A program made the translations under genes and the position numbers. Positions 55,269-64,000 of a stretch of DNA of 64,000 nucleotides are shown here, piece by piece (within the stretch, counting starts at the first letter, position 1; every line of letters begins with the position of its first letter). The DNA comes from CADEED01 sp963711635 (lineage in GTDB: Bacteria > Pseudomonadota > Gammaproteobacteria > Steroidobacterales > Steroidobacteraceae): NCBI GenBank assembly GCA_963711635.1, contig CAVQEZ010000005.1:248001-312000 (forward strand). Direction: 5' to 3'. Below the pieces are notes generated by a model. The model did not search any database, was not told where the DNA came from, and saw only the letters and a program-made list of their open reading frames with translations.

Positions 55269-56570
55269 TGTTTTGAAGCCGTATCCGGAGATTCGCCGCT
55301 TGGGTCGGCGGCGGGCTGCGGCAGTCGCACGACCTGTTCGGCGGGCTCGATCGACGGCAACACCTCGGAGGTTGCTCCGAGCTCGCTGAAGCGCCGTGCC
55401 TGCGGTGTCACGTTGCGCTCCCATGAGCCGACGGCGGCGTTGTACGCGCCCAAGGCGTTGTCGAGCGAGCGGCCAACCTTCTGAGGTGGCTCACGAAGGT
55501 GCCAAGGCGGCGCTGCAGCTCCTGTCCAAGCTCGCGGATCTCGGCGGCGTTCTCGGCGACGCGGCGGCCTGGCGCCACCCGTACGCAACTACCTTGAGCA
55601 GTGCCATGAATGTCGAGGGCGTCGCGATGATGATGCTTTGCTTGAGCGCGTTGTCGAGCAGGTCGGGACGCTCGGCCAGCGCGGCCGACAGGAACTGATC
55701 GCCCGGCAGGAACAGCACGGCGAATTCTGGACTGCGTTCGAACTGTTCCCAGTAGCTCTTCAGGCCGAGCTCACGCACGCGCTGCTCGACCTGCTGCGCG
55801 TGTCGCGCGAGCGCGGTGCGGCGTGTCTCGTCGTCGTTGCGCTTCGATCGCGTCCATGTAGGCGTCGAGCGGCGTCTTCGCGTCGACCACGAGCTCGCGA
55901 TCCTCGGGCATGCGGACCACAAGGTCGGGGCGCAGCTTGCCTTCGCTGGTCTGCACCTGCGTCTGCTCGGTGAAGTCGCAGTGTTCCGACATGCCGGCCA
56001 ACTCGACCACGCGCCGCAACGTGAGCTCGCCCCAACGGCCGCGCACTTCCGGGCGGCGCAGGGCCGTGGAGAGATTGCGAGTCTCGCGCTGCAGGAGTCG
56101 ACTGCACATTCATGAGGCCTTCGATCTGTCCGCCGAGTTTGCCCGTGCGATTCGACGCGCAGCCGTTCGAGTTCCTGCGCCTGCGCTTCCTGTTTCGCGC
56201 AGCGCCGCGCTTGATGGGCTCCACCAGTTGTTTGATGGCGTCTTCGCGCTCCTTGAGTGTAGCGCTGGCGGTGGCCTGGTCGCGGCCGAATACTTCGCGC
56301 GCGAGCTTGAGGAAGGTTTCGCTGTTCGCATTCGAGCGCCAGCGCGCGACGCGCTCTCGACCGCCGCGCGGACCTGCCCCTCGCGCGGCCGACAGCAACT
56401 CGGCCGTGCGAGTGCGCTGTTCGCTCTCCGACGTGAGCCTGGCGCGCGTCGACTCGAGCTCGCCGCGCAGCACTTCCGCACGCCGTGCGGCGCGCAGGGT
56501 GCCGAGCAGATAGCCGATGAGCGCGGCCGCGAGCGCGGCCACGATTCCGATGAGCAGCGGTACCGTTCAC
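55265..56570 (-). CDS. rmuC: DNA recombination protein RmuC (several frame breaks)
   Basis: About 430 residues when frames are joined. N-terminal membrane helix (VAALAAALIGYLLGTLRAAR) and coiled coil, then the RmuC nuclease-like core: RGRWGELTLRRVVELAGMSE, LRPDLVVRMPEDRELVVDAK, TPLDAYMDAIEA, EFAVLFLPGDQFLSAALAER, IIIATPSTFMALLKVVAYGW. The frame breaks many times, mostly in the N-terminal half and near 55770 and 55560. The GTG at 56570 overlaps the gph stop and is the likely start, with a surplus base in the next codons. RmuC limits DNA inversions and restrains some phages. Confidence 0.85.
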
Positions 56571-57286
56571 GAGGCCTTGCCGTTGCCGCCGTTGTTGTTG
56601 ACGTTTCGGGCCGGCGAGCGCGGCGCATCGAGCCATTCGAGCAGCTCCAGCGGCGTGTCCAGCCAGCCATGCGAGAACCAGCCCTCGGCGCGATCGTCGT
56701 CACCGAGATAGCCGTAACCGGCCACCACCGCATACATGCCGGCCGCCTGCGCCGCCTGCATGTCGCGTTCGGCGTCGCCCACGTACACGCATTCGGCGGC
56801 CGGAATGCCCATGGATTGGGCGGCGTGCAGCAGCGGCAGCGGATGCGGCTTGCGTTGCGCCAGCGTGTCGCCGCTGACCACGGCCCGCGCGCGCGTGTGC
56901 AGTCCGACTTCCACCAGCAGCGGGTCGGTCAGCCAGCCCGGCTTGTTGGTCACGATGCCCCAGCGCAGCCCGCGCCGCTCGAGATCGGCCAGCATTTCCT
57001 CGCCGCCTTCGAACAGGCAGGTGTGTGCGGCGAGCTGCTTGCGGTAGATGTCCAGCAACCGCTGCCGCATGACCTCATGTTCGGTCGTCGACAGCTCGCC
57101 GAACGACAATCGAACCAGTGCATTGGCGCCATGCGAGACCTGGCAGCGCACCTTTTCATAGGGCAGGGCCGCGAGCCGCTCTTCGGCACGGAGCGCGTTG
57201 AGCGCATTCATCATGTCGTGCGCGGTGTCGAGCAGCGTGCCATCGAGATCGAAGAGCACGCCGCGGATGCGGCCGGAGGTTTCCAT
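56567..57286 (-). CDS. gph: Phosphoglycolate phosphatase, HAD family
   Basis: 239 residues. HAD motif I VLFDLDGTLLDTAHD, motif II in RWGIVTNKPGW, motif III Lys in LAQRKPHPLPL, motif IV YVGDAERDMQAA. Cap of the Gph type (NALVRLSFGEL). It clears 2-phosphoglycolate from DNA 3'-end repair. The Asn/Gly-rich end (NVNNNGGNGKAS) is encoded by repeated GTT on the plus strand. Just one base separates it from ubiG, a conserved pair. Confidence 0.92.
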   Translation of the reverse strand: METSGRIRGVLFDLDGTLLDTAHDMMNALNALRAEERLAALPYEKVRCQVSHGANALVRLSFGELSTTEHEVMRQRLLDIYRKQLAAHTCLFEGGEEMLADLERRGLRWGIVTNKPGWLTDPLLVEVGLHTRARAVVSGDTLAQRKPHPLPLLHAAQSMGIPAAECVYVGDAERDMQAAQAAGMYAVVAGYGYLGDDDRAEGWFSHGWLDTPLELLEWLDAPRSPARNVNNNGGNGKAS

Positions 57287-58033
57287 TCAGCTTTGTCCTG
57301 GCGTTGTTTTTATCGTCGGCGCGCCGGCGCGCCTGAGATGCATGAGGTAGTTGACCGAGGGGTCGCGGGTCAGCGAGCACTGCTCGCGAATCGGGTCGTA
57401 TCTGAGGCCCGCGATGTCGGCCACTTCCAGCCCGGCCGCACGCGCAAAGCGCGCCACTTCCGAAGGCTTGAGCAGGCGCTCGTATTCGTGCGTGCCGCGC
57501 GGCACCAGCCGCGCCAGGTATTCCGCGCCCACGATGGCGAGCGCGAAGGATTTGAGATTGCGGTTGATGGTGGAAATGAACACGTGGCCGCCCGGGGCCA
57601 CCAGCTGCGCCAGGACCGCCATGGTCTGGCCGGCATCAGGAACGTGTTCGAGCATTTCCATGCAGGTCACGACGTCGAATTTTCCGGCGTGTGCGGTCAC
57701 CAGGCTCTCGGCGGAATCCACGCGATAGTCGATCTTCAGCTGCGAGTCGAGCGCGTGCATGCGCGCGGTGTCGATCATGCTCGAGGCGAGATCGACGGCC
57801 GTGACGTCGGCGCCGGCGCGCGCCAGCGATTCGGCCAGCAGGCCGCCGCCGCAACCCACGTCGAGCACGCGTGCGCCACGCAGCGTGGCGCGTTCTTCGA
57901 CATAGCGGGCACGCACCGGGTTTAGTTTGTGCAGCGGTTTGAACTCGCCATCCACATCCCAGAAGCGATGCGCCGCGGCGTCGAATTTGGCGATTTCCGC
58001 GGCGTCGCTGTTCTGCGAATTCGGTGATTCCAT
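57287..58033 (-). CDS. ubiG: Ubiquinone biosynthesis O-methyltransferase UbiG
   Basis: 248 residues. SAM site RVLDVGCGGGLLAESLARAG, acidic loop VTAVDLASSMIDTAR, VTCMEMLEHVPD, and the UbiG-specific NRNLKSFALAIVGAEYLARL and GTHEYERLLKPSEVARF. It does both O-methylations in ubiquinone synthesis; complex I, encoded in the same window, reduces ubiquinone. ATG 58033 gives the family N-terminus AAEIAKFDAAAHRFWD. It is divergent from gyrA. Confidence 0.95.
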   Translation of the reverse strand: MESPNSQNSDAAEIAKFDAAAHRFWDVDGEFKPLHKLNPVRARYVEERATLRGARVLDVGCGGGLLAESLARAGADVTAVDLASSMIDTARMHALDSQLKIDYRVDSAESLVTAHAGKFDVVTCMEMLEHVPDAGQTMAVLAQLVAPGGHVFISTINRNLKSFALAIVGAEYLARLVPRGTHEYERLLKPSEVARFARAAGLEVADIAGLRYDPIREQCSLTRDPSVNYLMHLRRAGAPTIKTTPGQS

Positions 58034-58116
58034 GAGGGCCGGAATTATAGCGGCGCGAGGCCCGCTAGATGGATATAAACGGGCGTCAAAACAGCCATTT
58101 CGGTGCGTCCTGATGA

Positions 58117-58122
58117 TAGAAT
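58117..58122 (+). promoter_or_regulatory. Possible -10 box of gyrA
   Basis: TAGAAT in the context TGATGATAGAATTCC, 28 bases before the gyrA ATG. The same TAGAATTC form occurs before rpsO. No convincing -35 is seen. Confidence 0.35.
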
Positions 58123-58150
58123 TCCGCACCTTTTTTCGACCCCTCCGGAC

Positions 58151-60791
58151 ATGAACGAAATCGCGCGCGAAATCCTGCCGGTCAATCTCGAAGACGAGAT
58201 GCGGCAGTCGTATCTCGACTACGCGATGAGCGTGATCGTCGGGCCGCGCGCTGCCCGACGTGCGCGACGGCCTGAAGCCCGTGCATCGCCGCGTGCTGCA
58301 CGCCATGCGCGAGCTCGGCAACGACTGGAACAAGGCCTACAAGAAATCCGCGCGCATCGTCGGCGACGTCATCGGCAAGTACCACCCGCACGGCGACACC
58401 GCGGTGTACGACACGATGGTGCGCATGGCGCAGCCGTTCTCGATGCGCTACATGCTCGTCGACGGCCAGGGCAACTTCGGCTCGGTGGACGGCGATGCGC
58501 CGGCCGCCATGCGTTACACCGAAGTGCGCATGTCGCGCATCGCGCAGCGAGCTGCTCGCCGACATCGACAAGGAAACCGTCGATTTCGTCGCCGAACTAC
58601 GACGAGATCGGAGACCGAGCCGTCGGTGCTGCCGGCGCGCTTCCCGAACCTGCTGGTCAATGGCTCCGACGGGCATCGCGGTGGGCATGGCGACCAACAT
58701 TCCGCCGCACAATCTCACCGAGGTCGTCAACGCCTGCCTCGCGCTGCTCGACGATCCGGACGTCACGCTCGCGGAGCTGATGCAGCACATGCCGGGTCCG
58801 GATTTCCCGACCGCCGGCATCATCAACGGCGCGCACGGAAATCGCCACCGCCTATCGCACCGGCCGCGGCCGCCTGTCGATCCGCGCGCGCACGCATTTC
58901 GAAGACATCGACAAGGCGGCGGCCGCCAGGCCATCATCGTCACCGAGCTGCCGTACCAGGTGAACAAGGCGCGCCTGCTCGAGCGCATCGCCGAGCTGGT
59001 GCGCGACAAGGAGATCGACGGCATCTCCGAGCTGCGCGACGAGTCCGACAAGGACGGCATGCGCGTCGTCATCGAGCTGAAGCGCGGCGAAGTCGCCGAA
59101 GTCGTGCTCAACAACCTGTACGCGCAGACGCCGCTGGAGACCGTGTTCGGCATCAACATGGTCGCGCTGCATCGACGGCCAGCCGAAGCTGCTCGGCCTC
59201 AAGGAGATGCTCGAAGCGTTCCTGCGCCACCGCCGCGAGATCGTCACGCGCCGCACGATTTTCGATCTCGCCAAGGCGCGCGAGCGCGCCCACATCCTCG
59301 AAGGCCTGGCGGTCGCGCTCGCCAACATCGACGAGGTCATCGCGCTCATCAAGGCGTCGCCGTCGCCGGCGGAGGCGAGGGCCGCGCTGCATGGCGCGCG
59401 CCTGGACGTCCGGCGTCGTGCCGCAGCTGCTGGAGCGCGCGGGCGCCATTTCCACGCGGCCGCACGGGCCTCGGCGCGGAGTTCGGCATCGGCAACGGCG
59501 GCGGCTACCAGCTGTCCGAGAGCGCAGGCCCAGGCCATTCTCGACATGCGCCTGCATCGCCTCACGGGCCTCGAGCAGGACAAGATCATCGCCGAGTACC
59601 AGGAGCTGCTGGCGCAGCATCGTCGATCTCAGCGACATCCTCGCGCGCCCCGAGCGGCTCGACGCAGGTGATCCGCGAAGAGCTGATCGCAGTGCGCGAG
59701 CAGTACGGCGATGCGCGCCGCACCGAGATCAACCGCGATCATCTCGATCTGACCACCGAGGACCTGATCGAGCCGCAGGACGTGGTGGTCACGCTGTCGC
59801 ACGCCGGCTACGCCAAGTCGCAGCCGGTCACCGAATACCAGACCCAGCGCCGCGGCGGCCGCGGCAAGGCGGCCACGGCAGTCAAGGACGAAGACTTCGT
59901 CGAGAAGCTATTCGTGGCGCACACGCACGACACCGTTCTCTGCTTCTCGAACCGCGGCAAGGTCTACTGGAAGGTGTTCGAGCTGCCGCAGGCGGGCCGC
60001 GGCTCGCGCGGCAAGCCCATGGTGAACCTGCTGCCCCTCGAAGAGGGCGAGAAGATCAACGCCGTGCTGCCCGTCAAGCAGTTCGACGACGCAGCACTTC
60101 GTGTTCATGGCCACGAGCCAGGGCACGGTGAAGAAGACGCCGCTGTCGGCGTTCTCGCGTCCGCGCACCAGCGGCATCATCGCGGTCGGATCTCGACGAC
60201 GAACGATCGCCTGGTCGGCGTCGGCGCTCACCGACGGCACGCAGCGAGATCATCCTCGTCGTCGAGCGGCGGCAAGTCGATCCGCTTCCACGAAGAGCGA
60301 AGTGCGTCCGATGGGCCGCGAGGCCGCCGGCGTGCGCGGCATCAAGCTCGGCGACGGGCCAGGAGCTGATCTCGCTCATCGTCGTCGGCGAGGGCAACAT
60401 CCTCACGGCCTCCGAGAACGGCTACGGCAAGCTCACGCCGCTCGAAGATTTCCCGGCGCACGGCCGCGGCGGCCAGGGCGTCATCGCGCTGCAGACCACC
60501 GATCGCAACGGCGAAATGGTCGCCGCGCTGCAGGTGAATTCCGAGCAGGAGATCATGCTGATCAGTTCTACTGGCACGCTGGTGCGCACGCCGGTCGGAT
60601 GAAATCTCGATCGTGGGCCGCAACACGCAGGGCGTGCGCCTGATCCGGCTGGGTGAGGGCGAGAGGCTGACCGGCATCGAGCGCATCGAAAGCCTCGGTC
60701 GAAGAGTCGCCGGGCGCCGGCACCGACGCCGGACGGAATTCCGTCCGCGGATTCGTCGACCAGTGGCCCTGCCGATACGCCGACGTCCTGA
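58151..60791 (+). CDS. gyrA: DNA gyrase subunit A (about 24 frame breaks)
   Basis: About 872 residues when joined. Start MNEIAREILPVNLEDEMRQS; catalytic Tyr in AAMRYTEVRM; the quinolone region reads KYHPHGDTAVYDTMV, with Thr at the E. coli Ser83 position; coiled-coil arm; C-terminal beta-pinwheel with the GyrA box QRRGGRGK. Frame breaks were traced at about 58244, 58545, 58594, 58607, 58674, 58834, 58917, 59173, 59390, 59466, 59521, 59615, 59661, 60091, 60188, 60201, 60223, 60242, 60261, 60298, 60359, 60597, 60697 and 60725. All but 58917 are one surplus base. Correcting the last gives the stop TGA 60789. Confidence 0.95.
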
Positions 60792-60869
60792 TATATTCCG
60801 CGCCCCGGGCAATAACGTCCGGGGCGAACGAACGGTCGGGCAATAAGGTCCGCACCAGAGGAATAATCG

Positions 60870-61974
60870 ATGCGCGTATTCAATTTCGCCGCGGGGCCGG
60901 CCACGCTGCCCCTGGAAGTCCTGCAGCAGGCCCAGGCCGAGATGACCGACTGGAAAGCCAGCGGCATGTCGGTGATGGAAGTCTGCCATCGCAGCAAGGC
61001 GTTCATCGCCGTGGCGCAGGAGGCCGAAGCCGACCTGCGCGAGCTGCTCGCCGATGCCCGCTAACTACAAGGTGCTGTTCCTGCAGGGCGGCGCCACCGG
61101 CAGTTCTCGGCCATCCCGATGAACCTGGCCACGGCCGATTCGACCGTGGACTACGTCAACACCGGCGCCTGGTCGAAGAAGGCCATCGGCGAAGCCAAGC
61201 GCTACTGCAAGGTGTCAACGTCGCCGCCGACGAAGCCGCATCGAACTACTCCACCGTGCCGGCGCAGGCGCGCGCTCAAGCTCACGCCCGGACGCCGCGT
61301 ACTTCCACTACACGCCGAACGAGACCATCGGCGGCGTGGAGTTCGACTACGTCCCCGAGATCGGCAACGTGCCGCTGGTCGCGGATATGTCCTCGCACCA
61401 TCCTGTCGCGGCCGATCGACGTGTCGCAAGTTCGGCCTCATCTACGCCGGCGCGCAGAAGAACATCGGCCCGTCCGGCATCTGCGTCGTCATCGTGCGTG
61501 ACGACCTCATCGGCAAGGCGCGCCCGGGCACGCCCGTCGGTGTGGGACTTCAAGGCCATGGCCGACGAAGGCTCGATGCTCAACACGCCGCCGACCTTCG
61601 GCTGGTACTTCGCGGGCCTCGTGTTCAAGTGGCTCAAGAAGCAGGGCGGCCTGCAGGCCATGGAAGCAGCGCAACCGCGCCAAGGCCGAGAAGCTCTACG
61701 GCTTCATCGACGACTCGCGGCTTCTACAAGAGCCCGGTGGCGAAGAACTGCCGCTCGTGGATGAACGTGCCGTTCACGCTGGCCAAGCCCGATCTCGACA
61801 AGACCTTCTGCGCGGAGGCGGCCAAGGCCGGCCTCATGAATCTCGAAGGCCATCGCTCGGTCGGCGGCATGCGCGCGTCCATCTACAACGCGATGCCGCA
61901 TCGAGGGCGTCGACGCGCTGGTCGAAGTTCATGAAGGACGTTCGAGCGCCAGCAACGCGCTGAGGCGGCACTGA
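60870..61974 (+). CDS. serC: Phosphoserine aminotransferase SerC (about 14 frame breaks)
   Basis: About 363 residues when joined. It begins MRVFNFAAGPATLPLEVLQQ; the PLP lysine lies in LIYAGAQKNIGPSGICVVIV; other marks are FLQGGATGQFSAIPMNL, NETIGGVEFDYVPEIG, GSMLNTPPTFGWYFAGLVFK and GHRSVGGMRASIYNAMP. It makes phosphoserine and also serves vitamin B6 synthesis. Twelve surplus and two missing bases fit third-position alternatives (GCC+G, TCG+C, GCA+G and others). After correction the stop is TGA 61972-61974. AGAGGAATAATC before the ATG is a ribosome site. Confidence 0.93.
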
Positions 61975-61980
61975 CGAACA

Positions 61981-63156
61981 ATGCGATTCAAGATCCAGAC
62001 TCTCAACAACATCAGCTCAAGCGGGCTCGAGCGGCTGCCGCGCGACCGCTACGAGGTGGCCTCGGACATCAACAACCCCGACGCCATCCTGGTGCGCTCG
62101 GCGGACATGCACAAGCTGGCGGTGCCCGACAGCCGTGCTCGCCGTGGGCCGCGCCGGCGCCGGCACCAACAACATTCCCGTCGGGCGCTCTCGCAAGCAG
62201 GGCATCCCGGTGTTCAACGCGCCGGGCGCGAACGCCAACGCGGTGAAGGAGCTGGTGCTCGCCGGCATGTTCCTGGCCGCGCGCAACATCACGCCAGGCC
62301 TGGGCCTTCGCCAAGTCGCAAGCACGGTGACGATCACGCCATCGACGTGGCGGTGGAGAAGGGCAAGAAGAAGTTCGTCGGCTTCGAGCTGCCGGGCCGC
62401 ACGCTCGGCGTCATCGGCCTCGGCGCCATCGGCGTCGAAGTGGCGAACTCCGCGCTCGGCCTCGGCATGAAGGTGCTCGGCTACGATCCGCAGATCACCG
62501 TGCAACGCGCCTGGCAGCTGTCCTCCAACGTGGAGCAGGCGCTGTCGCTGGACGACCTGTTCGTGCGTTCGGACGTCATCTCCGTGCACGTGCCGCTGAC
62601 GCCCGACACCCGCGGCCTGGTGAACGAAGCGCGCCTCAAGCTCATGCGCAAGGACGGCGTGATCCTGAACTTCGCGCGCGCGCCCATCGTCGACGAGAAA
62701 GCCGATCATCGCCGCGCTCGACGACGGCCGCCTGCAGGGCTACGTCTGCGACTTCCCGACCAATGCACTCAAGGACCATCCGAAGGTCGTGACGCTGCCG
62801 CACCTCGGCGCCTCGACCAACGAAGCCGAGGACAACTGCGCCGTCATGGTGGCCGACACCGTGCAAGGACTACCTCGAGAACGGCAACATCAAGAACAGC
62901 GTGAACTTCCCGGAAGTGGTGCTGCCGCGCGCGCCCAAGACCGCGCGCATCTGCATCGCCAACAGCAACGTGCCTAACATGGTGGGCCAGATCTCCACCG
63001 TGCTGGCCGGCGCCTCGCTCAACATCGCCGAGCTGCTCAACAAGTCCCGCGGCGAATACGCCTACACGCTCATCGACACCGATGGCGCCGTGGATGCCGG
63101 CGTGATCGACAAGATCCGCGGCGATCGGCGGCGTGCTGGCGGCGCGGGTGATATAA
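61981..63156 (+). CDS. serA: D-3-phosphoglycerate dehydrogenase SerA (about 9 frame breaks)
   Basis: About 388 residues when joined. NAD-binding site RTLGVIGLGAIGVEVANSAL, LGYDPQITVQRAWQLSSNVE, catalytic His/Glu region (KVVTLPHLGASTNEAEDNCA), and a C-terminal ACT domain (NVPNMVGQISTVLAGASLNI). It is the short SerA form with one ACT domain. It catalyses the first step of serine synthesis; SerC, just upstream, the second. Surplus bases are near 62132, 62188-62200, 62298, 62318, 62701, 62864 and 63123. The stop is TAA 63154. The frame between 62340 and 62700 is clean. Confidence 0.93.
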
Positions 63157-63165
63157 ACCGCGGGC

Positions 63166-64000
63166 ATGGCAAAGCGCAGAGCAGCCGAGCCAAGCAGAAG
63201 ACGCAGCAGGCGGCGGGGCCAGTCGCCCGCCGTCGCTCCGATCCGCTGGCGCAACTGCGCGCGCAGATCGACAGCGTGGATGCGCGCATCCACGCGCTGC
63301 TCAACGAGCGCGCGCGCCTGGCGCGCCAGGTCGGCATCTCCAAACACGCCGACGGCCACACCGTCGATTTCTACCGCCCCGAGCGCGAGGCGCAGGTGCT
63401 GCGCATGGCGCGCGAGCGCAACAAGGGGCCGCTGCGCACCGAGGAAATCCTGCGGCTGTTCCGCGAGATCATGTCCGCCTGCCTCGCGCAGGAGGAGCCG
63501 CTGAAGGTCGGCTACCTCGGGCCCGAAGGCACGTTCTCGCAGACCGCCACGCTCAAGCATTTCGGCCACTCGGTGCGCGCGCTGGCGCTGTCGTCGGTGG
63601 ACGAGGTATTCCACGAAGTCGAAGCCGGCCTCGCGGACTTCGGCGTCGTGCCGGTGGAGAACTCCACCGAAGGCATCGGTCAACCACACGCTCGACAGCT
63701 TGTTAGGTTCGCCGCTGAAGATCTGCGGCGAGGTCGAGCTGCGCATCCACCAGTTCCTGATGGGCGGCGATGGACTCGCTGGAGAAGATCAAGCGCATCT
63801 GCAGCCATCCGCAGTCGCTGGCGCAATGCCGCGGCTGGCTGGACGAGCATCTGCCGGACGTGCCGCGCGTGCCGGTGTCCAGCAACGCCGAGGGCGCGCG
63901 CCGCGCGCGCGACGAGGAGGGCACGGCCGCCATCGCCGGCGAAACCGCGGCCGATGTCTACGGACTCAAGTCGCTGGCCACCGAGATCGAAGATCGCGAC
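63166..64000 (+). CDS. pheA: Chorismate mutase/prephenate dehydratase PheA, N-terminal part (frame breaks; 3' end outside window)
   Basis: The AroQ-type chorismate mutase domain (DPLAQLRAQIDSVDARIHAL, RARLARQVGISKH, YRPEREAQVLRMARERNKGP) and the start of prephenate dehydratase (KVGYLGPEGTFSQTATLKHF, FGVVPVENSTEG then SVNHTLDSLLGSP, SNAEGARRA). A basic N-terminal tail (MAKRRAAEP...) precedes them. One base seems missing near 63195, and surplus bases lie near 63676 (GGC+A) and 63770 (GGC+G). It is the entry to phenylalanine synthesis, in the usual serC-serA-pheA neighbourhood. Confidence 0.92.

Noticed and set aside
58151..60791. Programmed +1 frameshifting or quadruplet decoding in gyrA, serC, serA and smc
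   Set aside because: No common slippery heptamer or stop codon precedes the sites, and the surplus base is nearly always a synonymous alternative of the same codon. Consensus fusion of strain alleles explains this better.

Overview
The window is about 64 kb of GC-rich chromosome, almost fully packed with housekeeping genes. Gene content and order point to a gammaproteobacterium of the Nevskiales/Steroidobacterales/Xanthomonadales type: tpiA-secG-tRNA-Leu-nuoA-N with separate nuoC and nuoD, rimP-nusA-infB-rbfA-truB-rpsO-pnp, smc-zipA-ligA, scpA-scpB-rluB, gyrA-serC-serA-pheA, plus gluQ, dksA and phaR. The lineage is inferred from gene content; no 16S gene is present.

Layout. 1-15.7 kb: end of tpiA, secG, tRNA-Leu(GAG), the complete 14-gene NADH dehydrogenase I operon, initiator tRNA and its terminator. 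15.7-22.0 kb: an accessory cell-envelope signalling island with an RNA polymerase ECF sigma factor, a FecR-like membrane regulator, a TonB-dependent receptor with an STN signalling domain, and three unknown exported proteins. Four copies of one ECF-type promoter, GAAGGATTY-N12-CGTC, lie in two back-to-back pairs and tie these genes into one regulon. 22.0-29.2 kb: rlmE, an FAD oxidoreductase, an RNA methyltransferase, an unknown protein, an OmpA-family protein, and a PadR-pspC-esterase operon. 29.2-37.9 kb: the transcription/translation operon from rimP to pnp, preceded by tandem terminators and by hairpins in front of nusA. 37.9-41.5 kb, minus strand: zinc-ribbon protein, phaR, gluQ, dksA, queF. 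41.6-48.1 kb: smc, zipA, ligA. 48.1-58.0 kb: a parvulin, bolA, yciB, yciO, a REP-like double hairpin, trpS, scpA, scpB, rluB, an SDR, rmuC, gph, ubiG. 58.1-64 kb: gyrA, serC, serA and the start of pheA.

The sequence carries many single-base frame breaks: a few in the first 40 kb, and dozens in smc, rmuC, gyrA, serC, serA and pheA. Nearly all are one extra base next to a third codon position, where the two adjacent bases are synonymous alternatives for the same codon (GTC+G, GCG+C, GAG+A, CAT+C, ACA+G). The rest are one missing third base. This is best explained as synonymous strain variation fused into the consensus, not as gene decay or recoding. I therefore annotate these genes as intact, over their full span, and note the breaks.

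The most interesting biology is the sigma/FecR/TonB-receptor island with its paired divergent promoters and unknown exported targets.
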